Positions 12,812 to 26,287 of a DNA stretch of 64,000 bases are shown one piece after another. Source of the DNA: Apricaphanius iberus (Eukaryota > Chordata > Actinopteri > Cyprinodontiformes > Aphaniidae); the NCBI GenBank assembly GCA_028564705.1, contig JAPXFQ010002924.1, positions 835,001 through 899,000 of the forward strand, read 5' to 3'. Position numbers and translations under genes: made by a program. Positions within the stretch are counted from its first letter, which is position 1, and each line of letters opens with the position of its first letter. Below the pieces are notes generated by a model. That model was given only the letters and a program-made list of their open reading frames with translations. It searched no databases and was not told the DNA's origin.

Positions 12812-12981
12812 TTTTGGTTTCACATAACACTTTTCTGATTTTAGTAAATGGAGAAATAAGTGTTGTGTTGCAAGCCTCCAAATTGTGCCTTTTCTCCCCG
12901 CCCACTGCTGCACTGAACTGAAATACACTAAAATAGTGAGGGGAAGAACTTTTTTTTTTCTTGATCATTTTCTTGATCATC

Positions 12982-13086
12982 ATTATTGATGTCACACAGA
13001 CATCAATAATCAATAAAAACACCAGGAAAACTTTAACAGGAAAATTTAATGTATTCCCTATTCAGTTTCCTGAATAGGGAATACAT
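12982..13086. repeat. Two adjacent perfect hairpins
   Basis: Hairpin 1: a 12-bp stem ATTATTGATGTC (12982-12993) with its complement at 12999-13010 and a 5-base loop. Hairpin 2: a 17-bp stem ATGTATTCCCTATTCAG (13049-13065) with its perfect complement at 13070-13086 and a 4-base loop TTTC. Both are exact and 38 bases apart. Confidence 0.9.
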
Positions 13087-13948
13087 AAAAAACAAGAAAG
13101 GCAGACAGGTTTGTCACTTTTGCAGGTTCCATTTCCTGATAAAGGATAAAACTGCAATTGGGACGCAAGATAGAGAAAATCAGTGGAAGCAGTACATTTG
13201 TAGTGCTGATTCATGGTGGTGGGGGGGGGTTTACTCTTATTGCCTCTTCTAATACATTATTCCTCTTGGCTGTAAATACATGCGGACAACCAATTGGTCA
13301 AATAGGTGAGGATGTTTTTAAGCAACTTTTAAGACAGCCAGTAGCTAATTTCCATCCTGCCTTGGCAACACGAACCATAGCTGTTGCAGTGCTAGGTGAT
13401 ATTTTTTACCACAGGTGTAGCTTGTCTTGTCTTTAGCACAGTTTATGTTTTCCTCACAGTCATTAATACTATGTCATATTGGAAATTTTATGGAAACCAA
13501 CTCAGGATAAAATAAAAATGATGTGGCTAAAAATGAAAAAAGGATGGTTTTCATGTTTTGTTTTTTGTTATAAGTATAGAGACAGAATGGCAAGTGAAAA
13601 ATATGGCTCTAAATTATCTTTCTTTACTAATCTTCAGATTCTCTCTCCACATTTATAAACCATGTACAAGCTTTTAAAAGTATGATATTTTGACTTGAAT
13701 TTGAGACTCTGACTAGAGTTGTACTTACTAAGTCACAAAACAACTTCAGACTCGACTTAGACTTGTGCCCTTAAAACTTTAAATTGTACTTAGACTCCTG
13801 GTCCGGGCTGCAAGTCTCAAACTTAGACCATGAAGACTGAAAGGAATCCGGTAGGAGAGCTATAGGTAGCAGGACTGCCCTGCAATTGTGTTTTAATGTG
13901 AAAAGATGTGCTTAATTTTTAGCCAATGATGTTAATGAATAATCGGGA
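13087..13948. other. Non-coding; possible decayed repeat
   Basis: About 13700-13830 is rich in GACT/AGTC (for example ACTCGACTTAGACTTG), resembling a common fish non-coding repeat. No gene seen. Confidence 0.4.
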
Positions 13949-16243
13949 CAATAGGGATTTTTTTGTTTGTTTTTGTTTTTGTTTTTTTACATGTCCTGTC
14001 TAGCAGTATGCTACTCAGAATTGGTGTCTGAGTACCAAGTACAAGCCCAACAGTTTTACCTTCCCAAGCAGAGTATTACAGCTTCGCTGTAGTACGCCAC
14101 TTGATGTATATGTATGAAAAATCTTTATTAGTGATTACTGTGGGTTCAATTTCCTGACGTCATGGACACTAAACCGAGACAAGAAGGGAGAAGGAAGAAG
14201 GTGAAGAAAAGAAACCAGACCAGCAGAGGCGCGAACCGACGACACAAGACAGAGAGGCAAACAAAGAACACAAGAAAACATCCCAGTCCTCCACCTCTGC
14301 CGGACGGCAGAGAAACAGTAATACAAAACAAAAACAACAAACTGTACAGAACCAAACCAATAGTTCGGATCTAGTAGAATAAACTAAGAATTACACATTC
14401 ACTACACACAAGCATGGATTAATGAACATAATACAAATGTTTCTGGTAAGCTCCTGTGAATAACTAATTATATGATGATAACCTCAGCTTAAGATATGTC
14501 CGTCCACACCAATGTCCCCACACCTATGTGTGTGCGAGCATGCAGGTCTGAATAAGGTTTCCCCATGCAAGTGATTGATAGCTGGTGTAAGGAACCGTCA
14601 ATCCGTCCTACAGGAATCGACACAGACATGGAGGAGGCAAGAGATGTATGCATCCAGGGTCCCACAGAGTACAGAGGCCACAGGCGGATCAGCGCAGGGT
14701 CGATCACCCACCAAGAGAAGAACAGATGGAAGCCCCAGGGGAACACCCACCAGCCGCAATGCTGGGGCCCGAGAGATCGCAGCGACGAGCCCACGGGCTC
14801 CGCCGGAAACCGGCTACGCCAGGGCGGGCCCGGATCAGGACCCGGAGGCCACGGGGACTAGGGGCACCCCGCCCCCCAGCGGGGCCCCAACCAGGGACCA
14901 GCCGACAAGGGCCTCCCGCTGCCGCCGCAGGCAAGGGGGATCCGCAGCCAACCGACGGACAACACACGCCACCGCCACCCCGGACCAATACCCACCGCCA
15001 ACAACCCGGCCCGCCCCCACACACCCACACGCCAGGGAGCCACAGCAAGAGCCACAGCGGATGTACGCCCTCCCCAGGCCCCCAGCCAGCACCTGGACAT
15101 CCAGATCTTCCAGCTCCTGGGTCCAGATCCCGCCCCACGCAGGGCGCCAAGATCAGGGGCCCAGCCAATGCCGGACAGCCCCCCCCAGATGAACCGACCA
15201 GCCAGCAGAAGTCCTGGAACCGGCAGGAGGCCTGGGCGCCAGGCACGGTCCCCACCGATCCACCGGACGGCACCAACCTACTCTAAAACCCCGGCACCCC
15301 CATAAGAGGTGCCCCAGTCAATCCAAGGAGGACGTCGGCCCGAAACAGCGGCTGCCCGACACACCGGACCACCCAGGACCCGCCAGACATGCACCAGGAC
15401 CGAGCCCAGCCCGACCGGGACCCCCGCCCCCAGGCATCGAGAGCCATCATCAACCAGCGGGCAGGAGAATCCATCACCGACGGGGAGTAACTGAGGGGAA
15501 GAAGACGCATCAGGCCAGAGGGAAGCCAAACACCCAACCTGACAGGTAGACATAGACAGACAGAGACACTCATACGTACCCTCCCTCTCATGCGTACACA
15601 TTCTTACAAATACAGGACATACGAAAAAAGGACGCTATCCACTCATTCATACCCCCCATACATACACTATACTCCATACTCCCAGGCCCAGGGACAGACG
15701 CCCCAATAGAGCACCCTGCCCCTGCACCCGGGAGACAGACCCCTTTGCCCACCAGGATGGGGACAAGCAGACCGCCAAGGCCAGGACCCCGACCAGACGG
15801 CCTGATGTTCTACCCGGGCTCCGACCCCTGATGGTCCAACGAACAGGGGTGTGGAAAGACCCCCCAGCCTCTCTCCCCCCGCTCAATGTGGTGTTGTTGC
15901 GTGTTGTTCTAATGTGCACTTAAAACAGAGGGGTGGGACATGGGAATACTGCCGGGTACCCCCATCTCCCCCCCCGGGCCCTCAGTGTCTAGATGCATTT
16001 AAACAGTGGGTGCCGGCACCACAGGCGAGGCCCCCCACAAGGCCTATAAGGGGCCCCCCATAAGAGGTCCCGCCCCCAGCGCCAATGCGCCCCAACGCCA
16101 GGTCCCTACATGTGCGTTCCATATAAATGTTGCAAGTGTAAGTGTCTAAGTTGCTCAATAAAATGGGGACCCAGGCCTCCACCGGGTAGCGAAGACGGAA
16201 GTTCCATCCCGCACCCCAGTGACGTGCCCAATAGGGATTTTTT
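13949..16243 (-). mobile_element. GC-rich retroposon-like insertion with 15-bp direct repeats
   Basis: A GC-rich block (core about 14600-16200) interrupts AT-rich DNA. It is bounded by the identical 15-mer CAATAGGGATTTTTT at 13949-13963 and 16229-16243, a likely target-site duplication. Just inside the left copy the plus strand reads as a T/G-rich tract (about 13964-13987), that is, a CAAAA-type A-rich tail of an element on the minus strand. An AATAAAG lies about 160 bp before the tail (RC of 14123-14130). So a transcript of about 2.2 kb seems to have been retroposed here. Long frames on both strands (for example 14704-15276 minus) are low-complexity G/P/R-rich and reflect base composition; I see no reverse transcriptase or other domain. 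The family is not certain to me, although similar GC-rich repeats occur in fish. Confidence 0.62.
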
Positions 16244-18487
16244 AAAAATAGTCAACATGCTTTTCAGATTTTTTGTTGGAAAAAAAAACCCTTAAACCTT
16301 AAAATGATTACGTAGGGCAATGACATTATAAAATCCCATAATTTAAATATAGTGTCATATCCATTAGAATATCAGAGTATCCTTTCTGATGAGGATTGTT
16401 TGTCAAAATAAAAGTATATTTTGAAAATACAACCTTTAAGCAGGTATTAAACATACTTTTCAATAAACCGTATACATTCAATGCCTTAGTGGAACTCATT
16501 TCATGCCTTAAACCGACCAAATTTAAATCACAACCTACTATTCTTAAAACATGTCCTTCTAACGTTCGCCTAAATATTAAGTCTACAATATTACACTGTT
16601 CTGTAAAGCCTTAATTTAGTCTATTTTTCTTTAATGTATCAATTTAATTGTAAATAAGGCTTGCTTCACAATAGATTTATCTCAACATTGCTCTTCACAA
16701 CCCATTGTTTTCAAAAATATAAAAATTATTTTCAAATAAGTGTTTCCAGATATCCCTTACAAGCTAAGTTAACAAAACAACTTTAATTTAAAGGCGGAGG
16801 TCAAATAAAAAGTCTTGCACTTACTCTCCTCTGTAATGAAAAAGATATATTTCAAGTTATAGATTTTCACAAATGTGAGGATATCATTTAAAGAGCTTTT
16901 TTCCCCCAAAATGTTTAATTAGATCAGAATCTCCTGTTGCAGCAGTATCAAATGTTAGGAATTATGTGAATATTATAAAGATAAAATAAAAATAAATAGC
17001 GCTGCAGTCTGCAATTTTTTTTGTATGATATATATTTCTTCTAACAATGGCATTATCTTGTTTTTCCTCTGTATAACAAAAGTTTCAAAGAACCCCTCAG
17101 TTTGGCATGTTGTGTGGTTATATTGGAACTAACGCTTTCTTGTTCACAACAGCTCACCTGTTCCTTCCATCCTGACAGGACCAATCCTCTCATCATTACT
17201 GGCTCCTGGCTCTGCATCTGACACTAAATCACATTTTAAAAATGGTTATAGTTTTCTGCGCAAATAAATATCCCTTTTCAGAAAGCCTTCTGAAGGCTAA
17301 TTCTTTTTTACATGTATTTTTCAGATCAGATAAATAATCAAATGAATAAATTAAATAAATAAATAACTTTACAGTCTGAAGATCAATATATAACATGACT
17401 GAATCTGTCTGCTCTGAATTGGGATACAAGTTGATGTGTTTCACTTTTAGTGGCATGTGACTTATCCATGTCAGCAGCAGCTGCCGGATAGGTTTCAATC
17501 GAGAGGGCAAAGTCATGCAATTTGTGCCAAAGCTAACAGCTGTTAACTACACAACCTTTGGGCTATGAACTGCAGCTCTGTCCATTGTCAGTCTTCCCCC
17601 AAGTTAAATATTCCAGGAGGAATTTGTTTCAACAAGGCCACGCGCAACGGGTGAAAACCCTGTACACCAATATTGCTCTCAAAATTGGCAGCACGAGAAG
17701 GAGGGACATGAGGGATGCTCGAGAGTGGTAACCTATCCCTCTCAGCCCCCTGGGAGCCTCTTGGCCAGCTTTCATCCACATAATTATAATAAATTTGACA
17801 TTTCATAGATAATATTGATTTCTTTATTTTAGCATTTCACCATAGGTGACAGTCTAGTGTCAAGAATGAAATTTCTATTGATCTTCTGCGCATTAATCCC
17901 TCATGTGTATGTGATCATTTTTATAAGACCTTTTACTGCACATAAATCAATATTTCATATTTCCACCCATACCAGAGGAGATGTCATATTTGTAAACTGT
18001 GTCTTGACACTAGCAATTCCTTTCTTGCTCAGCTGCAACTGTGCAAGACCAGTCAATTTGGGTTGGTGGGAGCAAAGACACAGGGGAGGAAAGGGGGAGA
18101 GGGCGAGAGAGGAGAATTTACAGTCGGCGGCTCTGGGCTGCTAGGGAGGAGTTGAGCCCTGCTTGTAAAAGTCAAAAAACAGTGATACCGATGATGACAT
18201 ATTATTTCTTCTAATTATCTAGAATTAATTAGCTTCCTATGACACAAACTTCCAATAATATATCAGTACTGCAGTACCTGGCAAAAGTCCAAAAACACCA
18301 TAAACATTTTCATGTTTTTTTCATGTTACAGGTTAAAACTGTTATCTATTTCGAACATACTCCACCTGCATGGTATTTACTAGTTGCTAAGTATGAACAT
18401 ACAGTAGAGTAATTTATGTTACAACGCCTTTTAGATGTTGTCACTTAACAATTACAAACTTTAACATATTTTATAGGGATTTTATGT

Positions 18488-18640
18488 GACACACCGGTTG
18501 CCTTGCTGCAAGTAGGTTGTGGGTTTGAATCCTAGCCTGTGGTCTTACTGCATCTCGTGGTTTGCCTCTGGATACCCCGCCTTCCTCCCACAGTCCAAAA
18601 ACATGAAGGTTAATTGATCTAGTTATGCATAACTTCAACG
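18488..18640 (+). repeat. Interspersed repeat, family B copy 2 (5' part)
   Basis: GTTGCCTTGCTGCAAGTAGG, TGGGTTTGAATCC and CTTCCTCCCACAGTCCAAAA align with the first half of the copy at 48788. The 3' half is absent. Immediately upstream, TAGGGATTTTATGTGACACA resembles a Tc1-like terminus. Confidence 0.6.
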
Positions 18641-20255
18641 TTGATAAAAAATTCAATTAGATTTTTTTTATCAAATAAAACTAAAATATTTGCATTCACA
18701 ATATGCCGCCTAACCAGTTTATCTGTGCAAAAATGTCCCAATGACCTTTAGAAGTAACAAACTCTCACCATGTGAATCTTTACATTGACAGAGCGAAAAC
18801 ATAACAAACATAATAAAATGATAAATGGAGCAAAGAGAAAGCAAAAAATCTAAAACATAAAGGAAATTAATGTGTCAATTTATACACTTTTTTTCTGTAA
18901 ATATATATTTTTTAAATCAATCAGCATGCAGAAATGTTCATCTTACCTGTAATATATCATTTGTGTTGCCATGAAGAAGTAAAAAATAGAGGAATTTTTT
19001 AATTATTTTATAAATGAAAACATGAAAATTGCAGGATGCATTCCTATTTTCACGTGTAGTTTGAAACCCCTAAATAAATTTCCCTTCAGAAATCCTCTGA
19101 TTTGAAAATAAAGTGCAATCTTGTGTTGTCTAATCCAGGTAAAAATTATGTGGGTTTAGCAAAACATTAGAATAAATCTTATACATACTATGAAATACAA
19201 ACCCGAGAAATATGGAATATTTAATTTATGCAGGAAGTTTGCCCAGGTGTGTCAGGATGACTGACTTATTTTCCATAATAATTTGAAATAAAATCATTCT
19301 GCATGCAGGAATGTTTCGCTCAGCTGCAATATAACATGACAATAGCCATGGAAAATGCACAACTGTTTGGTGAAAAATATGATCACCTGAGCGGTGCAGA
19401 CACCTGACCTTTTCTCAGTCTCCCTTAACATGTCCCTTCCATACAATCAGTGTGAGAGAGCTGCACAAGAAAGGCCAGTCCATTAAGAGAATATGCTAAT
19501 TTTGCCATCCCCTCCTAATTGATGCCATTTTACCAAGTAAACAAGACTTCTGTCTACAATGGATGTGTTTCTGCCAGTTAAAAGGATATTTCAGATCGGC
19601 TTTTTCCTGTAATTTCCTCTACGAGAGCTAAAGGTGCGCCATTATTGCAAATTATAAGTCTTTCCCTTTGAAGAGAGGTGCTATTTTAGCAGTGTTTTTT
19701 CCCCCTTATTCTCCTTAAAGGCCATCCACTATTTTTTTATCAGTCACTGGAGAATCTTCATTCACATGAAAAGGTGTCAATGCCTGACTGAGCACGATGA
19801 CGGACACCCGGCAGAAGTGTGACTGACTGCCTGACACCGTGGAGGTTTGTCAGAGATGTTGGCGACAGCTTTACGCAGTATTGTCCTGGACTCTGTACAG
19901 GACGGCACTGTAATACTAGGATAGAGGGACATAGACGGGAAAGTGTTATCTTCCCAACCTCACTCTCATCCCTCAGTCCTCCACCCTAAGCCGTGACTGA
20001 GGGCCTGCGAGGGATCCCCCCGATGCGCTGGCTCGCCTACATTCATTTTCCCCCTGTCAGCCATGTAATGCTGTATGAGCTTGTTCCGCCATTCAAGTAA
20101 TGCTGATGAATTTGCTGTCTAGATGCCTTTCACTCCACTTTGTTGAAACAGCGGGATAGACCCATCATAATCTATCTCTGGGTGCGACCACAAATGATCA
20201 TTTCTGCTATTTTGCCAAATTGTTCCTTAGCAAAAAGCCTACAAAAGTGTGTCTG

Positions 20256-20276
20256 CGTGTGTGTGTGTGTGAGAGT

Positions 20277-20334
<58 letters not shown>
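20256..20334. repeat. (GT)n-(GA)n compound microsatellite
   Basis: A short GT run passes into about 30 GA units with one CA interruption. Confidence 0.97.
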
Positions 20335-20338
<4 letters not shown>

Positions 20339-22122
20339 GGAAGAGGGAGGGGGTTGGGTGGGTGAATGGCCGGGCTGGCGAGGTTGACTGGCACTCAGAG
20401 CTAAGCTGTCTCTCTGAGGAAAGGGCTGTTTAAAAAGCAGGAGCTGGCGGCGGAGCAGACCTCTCAGTTGCCTGTCTAAATACTGCCTCTGTGTGACTGA
20501 CAGCGAGGCAACAGAACGCTGGCATTCCCCTTCTAGCCACTCACAAACGTTTTAACAAAAACCAAAGGATTTAACATAAAAGCCAGAAAAGGGTGTCACA
20601 AAACACAGCACTACTGCCTTTAAGATTCTTGACATTACCAGCTGTCAATTTTTTCTAATCATTAGTTGAAAAAGAGGGTTATCTGTCTAAACATTTTTAT
20701 TTAAAACAATGTTTTATGAGAAAAATTGTATAACGTCATTTTCTGTTCTAATATCTATGCATGAGAATTCATCGCCTGTGATTTATTGTCATTTGCTTAT
20801 AAACTGACCTTTGCAAATCAAATCTAAAATATATAAAAGGTTATTTTCCCCATACAAGTAGACAAACAAGAGTCATCAATTAGCAAAACGAAAGACATTG
20901 TAAATGCTGCAAAGGCTTAATAGCTCAAAATTAACAATATGTGTTGTTTTGCTGGATTCAATTAGAGTGATATTTTGTTATTTCATGATGCACTTAGAAA
21001 TGATAAAGCACAGATATAAGTATTGATTTTTTATCCATAACAAGATAAAAATATGTATATGTATGTATTTGCGGGGCAAATTGAATCAAAATGCACATAT
21101 GACATGAAGGGTCCTGGAACACTGACAGCAATTGAATTTGTCAGTCAGGAATTTAGTTAAAGAGTTAAAGACCTTTGATCTACCGTTGGATAAAATGATT
21201 CAACAATCCTGACTGTTTGTAATACCTTATGGTACGCAGCAGAATATGCAGCTTCTTAAGGCCCCCTGCTTTGGAGATTCAACAGCTCTTCAAAGAACAC
21301 ATGTATGGATGTCAAACCAACAAATAGATGTTTTGTCTGATATTGAAATAAAGTAATTACTGCTAATTGTAGCAATCTCTATTGTTTGTGTCCAAGCTAG
21401 GGTCACATTTACACAGAACTTTTCAGTATTACATAATAGCTTTTGAACCTTGCCTTAAACCTGACCTCTGGTTCTACCAAAGCCAATTCACGGAGCACAA
21501 CTGCCAGATCTATTGAGTAAAACAGAGATTATTCAGATTTCCTTAATAGTTTAGCAATATCAATTAAAGTATTCTGGTGTGAGACACATTTCTAGGAAGT
21601 TTTTCTGTGATTCTTAAAGTGTGTGGTGCCTCTAGGGGAGACGTGGTGTCATGATGGGATGGTGAAAAGTCCTTTTTCAGGGTTATTTCCTCATCTCAGC
21701 ACTAAAGATTAAAGCACAGAAATGCAGGTATGTCACTTTCTGAAGCCGTTGAAAGAAGACAACTAAAACTGATGGAAGAAGAGGTAGATTCATGGAGACG
21801 GATACCTTGGTAGTGAAATCAAGTTTTGTTTTTAGAAGAAAATGGCTATTACAAGCAATAAAGTTATTTTAAAGAAACCCTAGACACCAAACTGACATCA
21901 GCATATTACTGATATGATAGTTTTACAAAATAACTGCTCGAAATGTTATTTAGAAGTGTTTTGTAAAAAATAAATAGTTAATTTAGTAAAGATAACTGTA
22001 AAATGTTGATTTTATCTTTCTTTAAAAAGCATTTTTTTTTAAAAAAAGAGTACTAATTAATCTGTCCACTTTGCTTTTATGTTTTAACAAAGTACATGAC
22101 ATTTCATTTTTTTAAAACAGGG

Positions 22123-22172
<50 letters not shown>
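22123..22172. repeat. (CTAT)n microsatellite
   Basis: About 12 perfect units. Confidence 0.97.
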
Positions 22173-22173
<1 letters not shown>

Positions 22174-22730
22174 GTTGGTAGATGTAAACATAACGTTATC
22201 GTCATGCCTATTTAAATGTAAATTTTATTATATTTTAATTGAAATATAATTTTTTTAAGTTACAGTATGTAGTGCCGTGACAGTAGGTGGGAGGAAAAAT
22301 GCTTCAATCATTGCAAGCATGCATTACTTTTCCATAGAGTGAGAAAGTTTGCCAAACTGGCCAAAAATCTCAATTGCAAAATGTTTTATATATAAACAAA
22401 ACAGAAATAAATCTTCAATAAACTGTAATATTAGACGGAATGACCTCATTGTAGAAAATTGACACATTTCAGGGTAGTTTCACCATGACTGGTGCTAGTA
22501 TGTAGACAAAACAAAACACATTACGGTGAAAGTTGTTATCTGTGCAGCAGAAAGCTTGCGATCTCAATGTGTTTTTGCTCCTCCTTCAGGATGTTCATTT
22601 AGATAAGGAAGACTGTACATAAATGCTTCTGTTTTAGTGCCTAAGGAATTTCGACTATGTGCATTAATGCATATTAGGGTATAATAAAACAGGTAGTGAT
22701 AAACATTCTTAGAGGCGATCTCAAGTATTC

Positions 22731-22733
22731 ATA

Positions 22734-22779
<46 letters not shown>
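22731..22779. repeat. (AT)n microsatellite
   Basis: About 24 units with one TGT interruption near the start. Confidence 0.97.
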
Positions 22780-22780
<1 letters not shown>

Positions 22781-23839
22781 CATTGATTTATAAACTAAGA
22801 CTGAGAGTTGAGAAAATGTTTATTTTTCAATATGAGCATATGGATTAGTTTTTCATTTTTATATAGTTTTTAATGAGTATAACATATGTGTACGGGTCGC
22901 CTGTGTACCTCCAAGATCCTGAGAGTTAGCAGGAAGAATTATAGCTATGTTTGTGGACTAATAACTATTAATTCACCCTTTGACTGTAATTGATGCTTAA
23001 ATCTCTCCACCCCTTCCCCACTTGGCAGACCTCTTGTCCCCCCGTCAGCTCTGTCCTTCTAATAAGGGCATTATTCCAAGGGATTTCATGCATTCTGATA
23101 AATCAAATTAGAAGACCAGTGACTTAGATAGATTGCAGCAAGTAATTAGAGAATCCTCAATGCCTTCCTTGCTGCCACTCAGTTACAAGAGTCTTTGTTA
23201 TCCACCTACCACGGCACAGCGTGAACCAGTATGTGTTTGCATCCCTTTCCCCCCCCATCTTAAAATTCCTTCCTGATGTCACCGGAGAGACAGATCCCAG
23301 ACCATATCTTGTCACCCCGGTCCGACCGCACCATGCACATCAGATAGCGCAGTGGGACGGCCGTTAATTGGAGCAACTTGGGTTTGGCAAGTACCCACGT
23401 GTATGTCAGTGACATGCAAGAACAAGGAGACGAGCTGACACATGGAGACAGGGGACAACCTGGACCAAGCTGCACCCCACCAACTTCCCCCTTCTTTCCC
23501 ACATGCACACACATTGTGCACCGCCCTCGCTCCTTGCCCTCTGGAAACAACACAATGTTCCGGATACTAAGCCAGTGGTCAACATCAGGGCTGGACTATA
23601 ACTAAGTGCAGCATTCAAGCATAAATCTGACATATAAATGCATTAGTTTATTACTTGCTTCCAAAGTACCTAATATTTTGAGTCCATTTCCACAAAAGAG
23701 GAATTAGTCTTGTACTAGTTTTACTAGCCTAAATTAGTAGTTTACTTGCATGTTTATAAATCCCTAAAAAAGAAACACCTACACAATTTGCAGAATTGTA
23801 GTCGTCATCACAATTTCATTGTTTGTAATATTGGAATCA

Positions 23840-24385
23840 GACCGGACCATTGCCGTGCATTCACACTATTTTTGCCAATTACATTTTTGCGAGCGATGGT
23901 CTTTTCCTGTCTTTTTCAACCACACCTTACATAGATCCTGGTTATATGGATGCTTAAGCTAATCCAGTCGGCAAAACAGCAAAAACGTCCTTCTTGCAAA
24001 GTAACGATTCGAGCGCAGTTTTCTGTTCATCTTTTTGCTAAAAAGCCAAGTCTTACTTATTCATTGTTGCAGCCAAAGCCGTTTCAAACAACTGGTGTTC
24101 ATCTGTTGCCATTGTTTACTAAATGATTCCAGATGTCGCAGCACTGTCATCATCAGCGTAGGTTGCCTCTGGCCCGCCTACTTTAGATACACCGATTTGA
24201 TTGGTTCCCCGAACTGTTTACATAATGTAGTAACAGTATCATTGCTCGATGCCAGAGCGTCTTGCAGAGACAATTCAAATTGTGCTCTCGAGAGACCTCT
24301 GGATTTCCAGTATAAATCATCAGTGCAATAAGGTTTAAAGAGGTTCCACCTCCAGTTGACCACACCATATTGCAGCTGATCACTC
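23840..24385 (+). mobile_element. Probable non-autonomous DNA element
   Basis: A block of distinctly different composition, with segments such as CTAAAAAGCCAAGTCTTACT, GCCTCTGGCCCGCCTACTTT and GATTTGATTGGTTCCCCGAA, that I associate with a repeated, non-coding fish element. I could not find convincing terminal repeats. Open frames here are short and shadow one another. Confidence 0.35.
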
Positions 24386-25557
24386 TCTTTTATTATCATG
24401 ATAAAATGTAATTTTTCCTTTTTTATTTTTTTATTATAAGACTCGTTAGATTAGAAAAAAATTTGCAAGAAAAAGGTAGCAAACTATTTCTGTTATATTA
24501 TCTTTAAATTAGGAGTGGTGACATGAAGTTCAAACTTCTTTGTATGTCTAAAACCATCGCATTTGTCACCCATGTCCAGCATGTAAACAGTTTCAAACTT
24601 TACTCATGCTGCTGTCATTGGAGTATTAAAATGTATAATACTGGTTAGATATAATATAATAGATACAATGCTATATCTATATTTAGTGCAGATTTCTTTG
24701 TTGAGCAAAATTTCATCACTTAATGAGTTAAAGATGGCCTATTTTTTTGTATTTATTAAAAATTTTCTGAAATTTAATAATTATGTTACCCAATTATTTT
24801 TACTGCTGGACCTTTCAATTCAATATTTACTATTTTTTTTATCTTGTACCCCTAAATTCAGCAGGCAGGACCATCTGTGCACCTTAAAGTCATCCCTTTT
24901 GACAGCTGCACTTCCTCCTCATCTACCTTGTCCTCTCTGTAACATTTTTCTTCCTTCCTGTTCCCACTTCCACATAGCCAGCTGACACAGTTCACTTTTC
25001 TCCTTTAGGAGGATGAATGAAGATAAAAAGCAAGCAAAACGGAGTACGCGAGGCGTCGCTTACTTTGATTCATGATGACTGGGAGCTTTCATAGCATCTT
25101 CCTTGTCTCGCCTGCCTGTTTGCCTCTTCCCTAGCTCCCTAATGGAGAGCCACAATGGTACACTCGCAAGTGACACCCCTTGAAACCATCAAGAACAGGC
25201 TGATTATGGTGCTAAATATTGATCTCTGCCTCACATGTGTCAAAATTCCCCCCACCCTTTAATTAGAATTTCCCCTCCGTGCCTTACAAGAACTAACCGA
25301 ATATATTAGAGGACTTCATGAGGAGGAGGGGAGCGCTGTAAGCGGGGCATAATTGTGACCTCTTGCCTTGCCTCTTTCCTCCTGAGTTTTGAGATGACTC
25401 GCAACTGTCTGTCTGACGCTAACGGCCTCTGTAATAATCAGTCCTATTTCCCTCATTTTATCAAAGAATGATCGGCCTGGCAGCCCTGGTCTCATAACCC
25501 GCTCTCCTGCTTAAGCTTTGATGCTTTCACCTTTCACCAGGTGTGTAAAAAACTATG

Positions 25558-25561
<4 letters not shown>

Positions 25562-25589
<28 letters not shown>
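25562..25589. repeat. (TA)n microsatellite
   Basis: About 14 units. Confidence 0.95.
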
Positions 25590-25592
<3 letters not shown>

Positions 25593-25869
25593 ACAGTGAT
25601 AACTGGTTTTAAAAAGTATATATATTAAAATAACTGGAGAGTGAGGTGTGCAGCTGTACTTCGCCAGCTTTGATCTAATTCCCCTACCAAAAGCCATTAG
25701 AAGACGCCTAACTTGTAAGTAAATTCCAAATGCAGGTAAATTAATCTCAGTATAACACAGCTGTTTTGCCAAGCCTCAGAGTTGTTAAGAGAACATTTTA
25801 ACAAACAAATACATAAAGTTAAAGAAAAACAGCATGCAGATCAAGGATAAGTCTTGCTTGCAAACCACT

Positions 25870-25960
25870 TTGTGGGATGGAAATGTAACTGCACATCAAT
25901 CTGAAAACAGCATCATGTTGTGGGGATGGTTTCCTCTACTTTCCCCAGCCATAATATGGA
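25870..25960 (+). mobile_element. Tc1-like transposase remnant
   Basis: AACAGCATCATGTTGTGGGG followed by ATGG corresponds to the conserved SIMLWGW/C block of Tc1-like genes; the sequence decays on both sides. Confidence 0.4.
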
Positions 25961-26021
25961 AGCCAAGAGAAAAATAAATGTAATTTTATCCCACCCCACT
26001 TAAATTTCATATCAACATGAT

Positions 26022-26287
26022 GTGGGCGACTGTGGCTCAGTGGTAGAGTAGTTGGCTTGCAATTGGAGGGTGGTAGGTTCGATTCCAGCTTCCTCCAGTC
26101 ACATGTCGATGTGCCCCTGGGCAAGGCACTTAACCCCCAAATTCTACATTGTCCTACCGAGCCATGTTGGGTGTCGGTGTATGAATGCGAGTGTGAATGG
26201 GTGAATGTGGCTTCAATGTAAAGCGCTTTGAGTGGTCACTAAGACTAGAAAAGCACTATATAAGTTCAGTCCATTTACCATTTACCA
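26022..26287 (+). mobile_element. tRNA-headed SINE-like repeat, full copy
   Basis: The head has a pol III A-box TGGCTCAGTGG (26033-26043) and a B-box GGTTCGATTCC (26076-26086) spaced as in tRNA genes. The body contains GGGCAAGGCACTTAACCCCC and TGTAAAGCGCTTTGAGTGG, and the tail is (CATTTAC)n-like. It cannot fold as a mature tRNA, so it is a repeat and not a tRNA gene. Relatives lie at 3402-3727 and 53939-54110. Confidence 0.75.

Larger units (their letters stand above)
16244..23839. other. Non-coding desert with microsatellites and candidate regulatory blocks
   Basis: No exon-like segment found. Non-repetitive, motif-rich blocks lie at about 19380-20060 (includes CTCCTAATTGATGCCATTTT) and 22990-23170 (TTTCATGCATTCTGATAAAT, GCAAGTAATTAGAG). 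TAAT and octamer-like motifs suggest enhancers, without proof. Family B copy 2 and three microsatellites lie within. Confidence 0.4.

Noticed and set aside
14575..15286. Long overlapping frames (190-212 codons) on both strands in the GC-rich block
   Set aside because: The peptides are low-complexity P/R/G/T runs, are open in several frames on both strands because GC-rich DNA has few stops, and show no domain.
20140..20433. 97-codon frame across the GT/GA microsatellite
   Set aside because: Its middle is an Arg-Glu run made by the (GA)n repeat; there is no other support.
26022..26110. A tRNA gene (A- and B-boxes present)
   Set aside because: It continues into a SINE-like body and tail with relatives elsewhere in the window, and the flanking bases do not make an acceptor stem.
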